The notes under the pieces are model-generated. The model did not search any database and was not told the DNA's origin. It worked only from the letters and a program-made list of their open reading frames with translations. The translations under genes and the position numbers were made by a program. From positions 1 through 11,178 of the forward strand of contig JAEZDQ010000143.1 in the NCBI GenBank assembly GCA_023433225.1: DNA of 11,178 nt, given 5' to 3'. Origin of the DNA: Bacteroidota bacterium. Lineage in GTDB: Bacteria > Bacteroidota > Bacteroidia > Flavobacteriales > Weeksellaceae. Within the stretch, counting starts at the first letter, position 1. The number at the start of each line of letters is the position of its first letter. This document shows positions 7,437-11,178 of this stretch, in pieces.

Positions 7437-7727
7437 TTAGAGCATATAAACATCTTCTATCGAAGCGGCAGATTGGTAATAATGAATGACCTGATCGGCA
7501 TCCAAGACATAAACCACCGCGGTCACCGAAGTGTATTTCCCGGTTTTGGACTCTTTCATTTGAAACTGCGGGCGCGCTCCGTCAAACAAACGCTGCACTT
7601 CAGCAATGCGCTTGTGGTCTGAAGGGACGATGAATTTGAAGGTATAATTCGACGGGAATTCCGTGGTATCCTCTAACCTATCCTTAAATTTTTTATAAAA
7701 TTCTTCTTGGTTTTCTTGGCTCATCAA
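7437..7727 (-). CDS. DUF493 (YbeD-like) family protein
   Basis: A 96-aa soluble protein with the DUF493 pattern: FYKKFKDRLEDTTEFPSNYT, then FKFIVPSD (a beta strand of a small ACT-like ferredoxin fold), a central segment, and a C-terminal strand pair (TSVTAVVYVLDADQVIHYYQ). In E. coli the family member YbeD is uncharacterised; an ACT-like fold suggests small-ligand or protein binding, which is inference. Two ATGs are adjacent (7725-7727 and 7722-7724); either may start the protein. It begins 3-6 bp after the TlpA-like stop, so the two are almost certainly cotranscribed and coupled. No convincing terminator follows, only a 6-bp inverted repeat without a T tract. Confidence 0.85.
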   Translation of the reverse strand: MMSQENQEEFYKKFKDRLEDTTEFPSNYTFKFIVPSDHKRIAEVQRLFDGARPQFQMKESKTGKYTSVTAVVYVLDADQVIHYYQSAASIEDVYML

Positions 7728-7730
7728 AGT

Positions 7731-8297
7731 TTAATTTTCTTTTATTAAATTATCCAAAATAGCGACCAATTCTTGGTTGACCTGCCCGGTTCTGTAGTCC
7801 ATCGGCCGTGGCGGGTTTTCATTGATGATTTCCCCTTCCTTTCCGATGATTAAAAATTTCGGGATGGCGGATATCTTATAATCACTTGAAAAGGAAGTCT
7901 GTTTACCGGCAAAAAGTTGGACACCCTTCATCTCTTTATCCTGCACCATCTTCTGCCATTTGGCTTTGTCGCGGTCATTGTCCACCGAGATGCTGACAAA
8001 CTCTATGTTTTGTCCGCGGTATTTTTCTTCCAATTCTTTCATGGCGGGAAGTTGTTGAATGCAAGGACGGCACCAAGTTGCCCAAATGTCGACATAGAGG
8101 AATTTACCCTTGAGGTCTTCCAAAGAAACATTCTTACCGTCGATGGCATTCAAGGCGAAACCGGGCGCATAATTCTTGAGCTCAGCGACTTCTTCAGGAG
8201 GCCTTTCGGTTACGGTTCCGATTTCAATTTCCGGTTCTTTTTCACAATGGGTAAAAAATAATAGAGCTGACAGGCAAATGAACAAAGTTCTTTTCAT
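7731..8297 (-). CDS. TlpA-like thiol-disulfide reductase, probable lipoprotein
   Basis: A 188-aa protein of the TlpA/ResA branch of the thioredoxin fold. The N-terminus is a lipoprotein-type signal (MKRTLFICLSALLFFTHC) with the likely lipidated Cys at C18, followed by acidic EKEPEIE, so it should be membrane-anchored and face the periplasm. The redoxin domain follows: APGFALNAIDGKNVSLEDLKGK, then DIWATWCRPC with the redox pair C76/C79, and the cis-Pro in ISAIPKFLII. It probably reduces disulfides in periplasmic proteins, for example during cytochrome c maturation or oxidative stress; the partner is not shown here. The start was set at the fourth residue of the longest frame (which begins at 8306) because the signal peptide begins MKR and a perfect -7 box lies at 8316-8323. 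It is the first gene of a pair with the DUF493 gene. Confidence 0.9.
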   Translation of the reverse strand: MKRTLFICLSALLFFTHCEKEPEIEIGTVTERPPEEVAELKNYAPGFALNAIDGKNVSLEDLKGKFLYVDIWATWCRPCIQQLPAMKELEEKYRGQNIEFVSISVDNDRDKAKWQKMVQDKEMKGVQLFAGKQTSFSSDYKISAIPKFLIIGKEGEIINENPPRPMDYRTGQVNQELVAILDNLIKEN

Positions 8298-8315
8298 TGG
8301 ATACATTTAGGAGAA

Positions 8316-8323
8316 CAAAAATA
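8316..8323 (-). promoter_or_regulatory. -7 box of the TlpA-DUF493 pair
   Basis: The minus strand reads TATTTTTG, a full match to TAnnTTTG, 18 nt before the ATG at 8297 and only 9 nt before the alternative ATG at 8306. This spacing favours the shorter start. A -33 TTG is not obvious. Confidence 0.45.
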
Positions 8324-8372
8324 CATAAACTATCGCTCACATAAAACCCCGGCTTATTAAAATCATTCGGGC

Positions 8373-8380
8373 TATATTTG
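8373..8380 (+). promoter_or_regulatory. -7 box of the four-helix membrane protein gene
   Basis: TATATTTG matches TAnnTTTG exactly and ends 23 nt before the ATG at 8404. A weaker 7/8 match (AATATTTG, 8392-8399) sits too close to the ATG. With the box at 8316-8323 on the other strand it forms a divergent promoter region of less than 100 bp. Confidence 0.5.
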
Positions 8381-8403
8381 AAAAAACTTAAAATATTTGA
8401 ATT

Positions 8404-8751
8404 ATGAAACCCTTAACGATTAATTATTTCAACGGATTTGTGCTCATCGCTGCGGGATTGTACGGTTATTTTTCCATTGTTCCTCAATCGGTGACGGCTT
8501 TGATTCCGGCATTTGCAGGAATCTTGTTTGTAATTCTGGGCCTATTTTGGAATAAAAACCCTAGGACGATGGCGCACATAGCGATTTCCCTCGCCGTGCT
8601 GATGTTCGCCATGTGCATCTGGCGGTTCCTGAAAATTGATTTATGGAACGAACCCAAATACATATTCCTGATTTGTATTCTGAGTAATTTCCTAGCGATT
8701 ATGGTCTTTGCCAAAAGCTTTGTGGACGCGCGCAAAGTTAAAAACCCTTAA
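8404..8751 (+). CDS. Small four-helix membrane protein of unknown function
   Basis: I do not recognise a family for this 115-aa protein. Four hydrophobic segments are clear, at about residues 9-25, 32-49, 56-75 and 86-103, separated by short loops (a charged NKNPRT loop after the second, an RFLKIDLWNEPK loop after the third). The C-terminus is basic (DARKVKNP). It is therefore very likely an integral inner-membrane protein with both ends on the same side; the basic loop and tail suggest cytoplasmic termini. It has its own -7 box. Its stop codon is only 4 bp before the -33 element of queA, so the two genes are tightly packed but separately promoted. It carries no catalytic motif that I can see. 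Confidence 0.75.
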   Translation: MKPLTINYFNGFVLIAAGLYGYFSIVPQSVTALIPAFAGILFVILGLFWNKNPRTMAHIAISLAVLMFAMCIWRFLKIDLWNEPKYIFLICILSNFLAIMVFAKSFVDARKVKNP

Positions 8752-8755
8752 TCCC

Positions 8756-8787
8756 TTGACAACGGGGGGCGGCAAGTCGTATATTTG
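8756..8787 (+). promoter_or_regulatory. Promoter of the queA-rlmN operon
   Basis: This is the best promoter in the window. A -33 TTG (8756-8758, in TTGACA) is followed after 21 bp by a perfect -7 box TATATTTG (8780-8787), within the 17-23 bp spacing known for Bacteroidota. The ATG follows 17 nt later, leaving a leader of about 10-12 nt. The spacer contains a G-rich run (CGGGGGGCGG). Confidence 0.7.
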
Positions 8788-8804
8788 CGCCAAAATTTTG
8801 CAAT

Positions 8805-9860
8805 ATGAAAATGAAAACCTCCGATTTTAACTTCAAACTTCCTGAAGAACTTTTAGCCGAACACCCCTCTGAACAAAGAGACGAAGCCCGGTTAATGGTA
8901 TTGGACAGGGAGAAACAAACCATTGAACATAAGCTGTTCAAAGACTTGGTAGATTATTTTGAAGAAGGTGACGTAATGGTCATGAACAATACCAAAGTTT
9001 TTCCGGCGCGTTTGATGGGGAATAAAGAAAAGACCGGAGCCAAAATTGAGGTTTTCTTGCTGAGGGAGTTAGACCCCGAAACCCGATTGTGGGATGTATT
9101 GGTAGATCCGGCAAGGAAAATCCGAATCGGCAACAAATTGTTTTTCGGTGATGACGATAGTTTGGTGGCGGAAGTTGTGGACAATACCACTTCGCGCGGG
9201 CGGACTTTGCGGTTTCTCTTTGACGGCAGTTACCAGGAATTCCGGCAAGCATTGGAAGAATTGGGGGAAACGCCGCTCCCCAAATACATCAAACGGGAAG
9301 TAGGCCCGGAAGACGCTGAACGTTACCAAACCATTTATGCCAAACATGAAGGCGCGGTTGCGGCTCCTACAGCCGGTTTGCACTTTTCCAAACATTTATT
9401 GAAAAGGCTTGAAATCAAAGGAATTGACTTTGCGGAACTCACCCTACACGTTGGATTGGGTACGTTTGCACCGGTTGAAGTTGAAGATTTGTCGAAACAT
9501 AAAATGGAATCAGAGCAAGCCATTATTCCCGAGGAAACGGCCAAAAGGGTGAACGAAGCCATTGATGCGAAGAAAAAAGTCTGCGCGGTGGGGACGACCT
9601 CCATGCGTGCGATTGAAAGTTCGGTTTCTGCCAACGGCCATTTGAACCCGTTCAATGCCTGGACCAATAAATTCATCCATCCGCCTTATGAATTCGGGGT
9701 AGCCAACTGCATGATTACCAATTTCCACACGCCGAAATCCACTTTGATTATGATGGTCAGCGCATTTGCCGGACACGATTTTCTGATGAAAGCTTACAAA
9801 GAAGCGGTCAAAGAAAAATACAAGTTTTATTCTTACGGCGATGCCATGTTAATTATCTGA
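8805..9860 (+). CDS. queA: tRNA preQ1(34) S-adenosylmethionine ribosyltransferase-isomerase
   Basis: QueA transfers and rearranges the ribosyl part of SAM onto 7-aminomethyl-7-deazaguanine in the wobble position of tRNAs for Asp, Asn, His and Tyr, forming epoxyqueuosine. At 351 aa the length is normal. Conserved segments run in order: EHPSEQRDEARLMVLDR (about 19-35), MNNTKVFPARL (about 60-70), GAKIEVFLLREL, GAVAAPTAGLHFS, LTLHVGLGTFAPVEVE, VGTTSMRAIES, TNFHTPKSTLIMMVSAFAGH and the C-terminal YKFYSYGDAML. The start may be the ATG at 8805 or the in-frame ATG at 8811; relatives start near the second (MKTSDFNFKL), so the first two residues are uncertain. It is followed after 1 nt by rlmN. Confidence 0.96.
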   Translation: MKMKTSDFNFKLPEELLAEHPSEQRDEARLMVLDREKQTIEHKLFKDLVDYFEEGDVMVMNNTKVFPARLMGNKEKTGAKIEVFLLRELDPETRLWDVLVDPARKIRIGNKLFFGDDDSLVAEVVDNTTSRGRTLRFLFDGSYQEFRQALEELGETPLPKYIKREVGPEDAERYQTIYAKHEGAVAAPTAGLHFSKHLLKRLEIKGIDFAELTLHVGLGTFAPVEVEDLSKHKMESEQAIIPEETAKRVNEAIDAKKKVCAVGTTSMRAIESSVSANGHLNPFNAWTNKFIHPPYEFGVANCMITNFHTPKSTLIMMVSAFAGHDFLMKAYKEAVKEKYKFYSYGDAMLII

Positions 9861-9861
9861 T

Positions 9862-10917
9862 TTGACGGACACCAAAAAAGATATCCGAAAATTAAATCTT
9901 CAGGATTTAGAGCATTACCTCCATTCTGTGGGGGAAAAACCTTTCAGGGCCAAACAAATTTATGAATGGCTCTGGAAGAAGAATGCCCACGAATTCGGGG
10001 ACATGACCAATTTGTCCAAAAAGTTGCGCGAAGAACTCGACCATGTTTTTTCCATTCAAAATGTGCGGGTCGATTTGATGCAGAAATCCAATGACGGAAC
10101 CATCAAGAATGCGGTTGCCTTGCATGACGGAAATGTGGTGGAATCGGTACTAATCCCGACCGAAACCCGGACGACGGCCTGTGTTTCTTCTCAGGTAGGT
10201 TGTAGCTTGGACTGTAGTTTTTGTGCTACTGCCAAGCTGAAAAGGATGCGGAACCTGACTGCCGCAGAAATCGTGGACCAGGTGGTGATCATCGATGAAG
10301 AAAGCCGCCGATATTTTGAACGCCCGCTCAGTAACATTGTCTTTATGGGCATGGGTGAACCGTTGCTGAACTACAACGAAGTGGTTGCTGCCATCCGGAA
10401 AATTACCACTTCAGAAGGACTGGGCATGTCGCCGCGAAGGATTACGGTTTCCACTTCGGGGATTCCGAAGATGATTGAAAAACTGGCGGATGAAGATTTA
10501 AAGGTAAAATTGGCGGTTTCGCTCCATTCGGCACGGGAAGAAGTCCGGAATGTGATCATGCCGTTTAGCGTAAAGTTCCCATTGACGGAACTATTGGAAA
10601 GCCTTGTATATTGGTATGCCCAAACCAAAAGCCGGGTGACCTTTGAATACATTGTCTGGAAAGGGATCAATGATACCCAAGCCGACATCAATGCATTGGT
10701 CAAATTCTGTAAGAGGGTTCCGAGCAAAGTCAATTTGATTGAATACAATTCCATCGGCGACGGCGAATTCGAGCAAGCGGATGGTTCCGCGATTGATGCC
10801 TACATCGAAGCTTTGGAAAGGAATGGCATCGTGGCCAAAGTCCGTCGAAGCCGCGGGAAAGACATCGATGCCGCCTGCGGCCAACTGGCCAATAAAAACA
10901 GTATGAGTCCCGATTAA
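9862..10917 (+). CDS. rlmN: Dual-specificity RNA C2-adenosine methyltransferase RlmN (radical SAM)
   Basis: RlmN methylates C2 of A2503 in 23S rRNA and of A37 in some tRNAs. The protein has 351 aa. The radical-SAM cluster motif is C114-x3-C118-x2-C121 (VGCSLDCSFC), followed by GEP (165-167). The two mechanistic cysteines are present: C107 in TACVSSQ (E. coli C118) and C339 in IDAACGQLA, the one that becomes methylated (E. coli C355). SVSLHS-type and VRRSRGKDIDAACGQ segments are typical. The start is a TTG at 9862-9864: the frame has a stop at 9850-9852 and no ATG until about codon 48, while similarity to relatives begins at once. The queA stop TGA (9858-9860) ends 1 nt before it, so the pair is very probably translationally coupled. 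QueA and RlmN both use SAM and act on neighbouring anticodon-loop positions (34 and 37). Confidence 0.95.
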   Translation: MTDTKKDIRKLNLQDLEHYLHSVGEKPFRAKQIYEWLWKKNAHEFGDMTNLSKKLREELDHVFSIQNVRVDLMQKSNDGTIKNAVALHDGNVVESVLIPTETRTTACVSSQVGCSLDCSFCATAKLKRMRNLTAAEIVDQVVIIDEESRRYFERPLSNIVFMGMGEPLLNYNEVVAAIRKITTSEGLGMSPRRITVSTSGIPKMIEKLADEDLKVKLAVSLHSAREEVRNVIMPFSVKFPLTELLESLVYWYAQTKSRVTFEYIVWKGINDTQADINALVKFCKRVPSKVNLIEYNSIGDGEFEQADGSAIDAYIEALERNGIVAKVRRSRGKDIDAACGQLANKNSMSPD

Positions 10918-10963
10918 ACTTCTAAAACTGATTGGGGATAGGCGGAGATAACTCCTTTGTCCA

Positions 10964-11166
10964 TCGGAGCGGTCAGCGGTCAGCATTCAGCTCCTATAAG
11001 GAAAAAGGTAAAGAGTCCCTTCTATCCTCCTACGGCGGACAAGCAGCAGCTCAGGGTGACTGGAAAAAAGTTCGGAGCGGTCAGCAGTCAGCGGTCATCT
11101 ACTATAAGGAAAAAGGTAAAAGCCCCTTCTATCCTCCTACAGCAGGCAGGCAGCAGTTCAAGGTGA
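10964..11166. repeat. Two tandem copies of a ~108-bp intergenic repeat with internal heptamers
   Basis: Copy 1 (10964 to about 11059) and copy 2 (11072 to about 11166) align with a 108-bp offset that becomes 107 after a 1-bp deletion in copy 2. By eye they are about 80-85% identical. Each copy opens with TCGGA followed by three heptamers of the form GCRGTCA: at 10969-10989 GCGGTCA, GCGGTCA, GCATTCA; at 11077-11097 GCGGTCA, GCAGTCA, GCGGTCA. A purine-rich block comes next (TATAAGGAAAAAGGTAAA, identical in both), then a pyrimidine-rich block (TTCTATCCTCCTAC, identical), then a CAG-rich end. Frames are open through both copies in two registers, but they encode repeat-derived peptides, not protein-like sequence. 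The remainder of 10918-11178 holds no gene. The array may continue past the window. Confidence 0.8.
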
Positions 11167-11178
11167 GGTGAGATGGAT

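Noticed and set aside
10944..10955. GGAG / CTCC hairpin followed by TTT just after rlmN, considered as its terminator
   Set aside because: A 4-bp stem with a very short T run is too weak to call.
10932..11171. Overlapping plus-strand reading frames of 79 and 69 codons at the right edge
   Set aside because: They run through the 108-bp direct repeat in two registers and encode duplicated low-complexity peptides; nothing resembles a protein family.
10964..11178. CRISPR array
   Set aside because: There are only two diverged ~108-bp units with no conserved short repeat alternating with unique spacers, and no cas genes.
1..11178. tRNA, rRNA, IS element or prophage genes
   Set aside because: No cloverleaf-like segment, rRNA signature, transposase motif or phage protein was recognised on either strand.

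Overview
The window looks like ordinary core chromosome of a Bacteroidota bacterium, most likely of the class Flavobacteriia. Three lines of evidence agree. The proteins (arginine decarboxylase, RF3, QueA, RlmN, the DUF493 protein) resemble flavobacterial versions. Most start codons have a Bacteroidota-type -7 box (TAnnTTTG) about 12-25 nt upstream and lack a clear Shine-Dalgarno sequence. The DNA is moderately AT-rich. No phage, IS element, CRISPR array, tRNA or rRNA gene is visible.

Layout, left to right. (1) Positions 3-62 may be the last 19 codons of a plus-strand membrane protein. (2) A minus-strand polyamine pair follows: arginine decarboxylase (1126-2553) overlapping a deoxyhypusine-synthase-like gene (155-1129) by 4 bp, ended by a hairpin terminator at 98-132. 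(3) A divergent promoter region of about 300 bp leads to a plus-strand exported thioredoxin-like protein (2851-3339). (4) Converging on it is a minus-strand pair: a secreted M1 zinc aminopeptidase (3851-5503) and a small DCC1/DUF393 protein (3430-3831). (5) About 240 bp with a possible 37-codon ORF separates these from prfC (5744-7327), which has its own promoter. (6) Upstream of prfC, also on the minus strand, lie a TlpA-like lipoprotein (7731-8297) and a DUF493 protein (7437-7727), nearly abutting. (7) Diverging from them is a plus-strand four-helix membrane protein (8404-8751), then a queA-rlmN operon (8805-10917) with a well-formed promoter. (8) The right edge (10918-11178) is non-coding and holds two copies of a roughly 108-bp direct repeat that contains heptamer repeats.

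Functional themes. Polyamine synthesis is represented by the decarboxylase and DHS-like genes. Translation and RNA modification are represented by RF3, QueA and RlmN. Envelope thiol chemistry and proteolysis are represented by the thioredoxin-like protein, the TlpA-like lipoprotein, the DCC1 protein and the M1 peptidase. I find no convincing novel multigene system. The points most worth a second look are the DHS-like enzyme translationally coupled to arginine decarboxylase with no agmatinase gene between them, the 108-bp repeat at the right edge, and the TTG start of rlmN.
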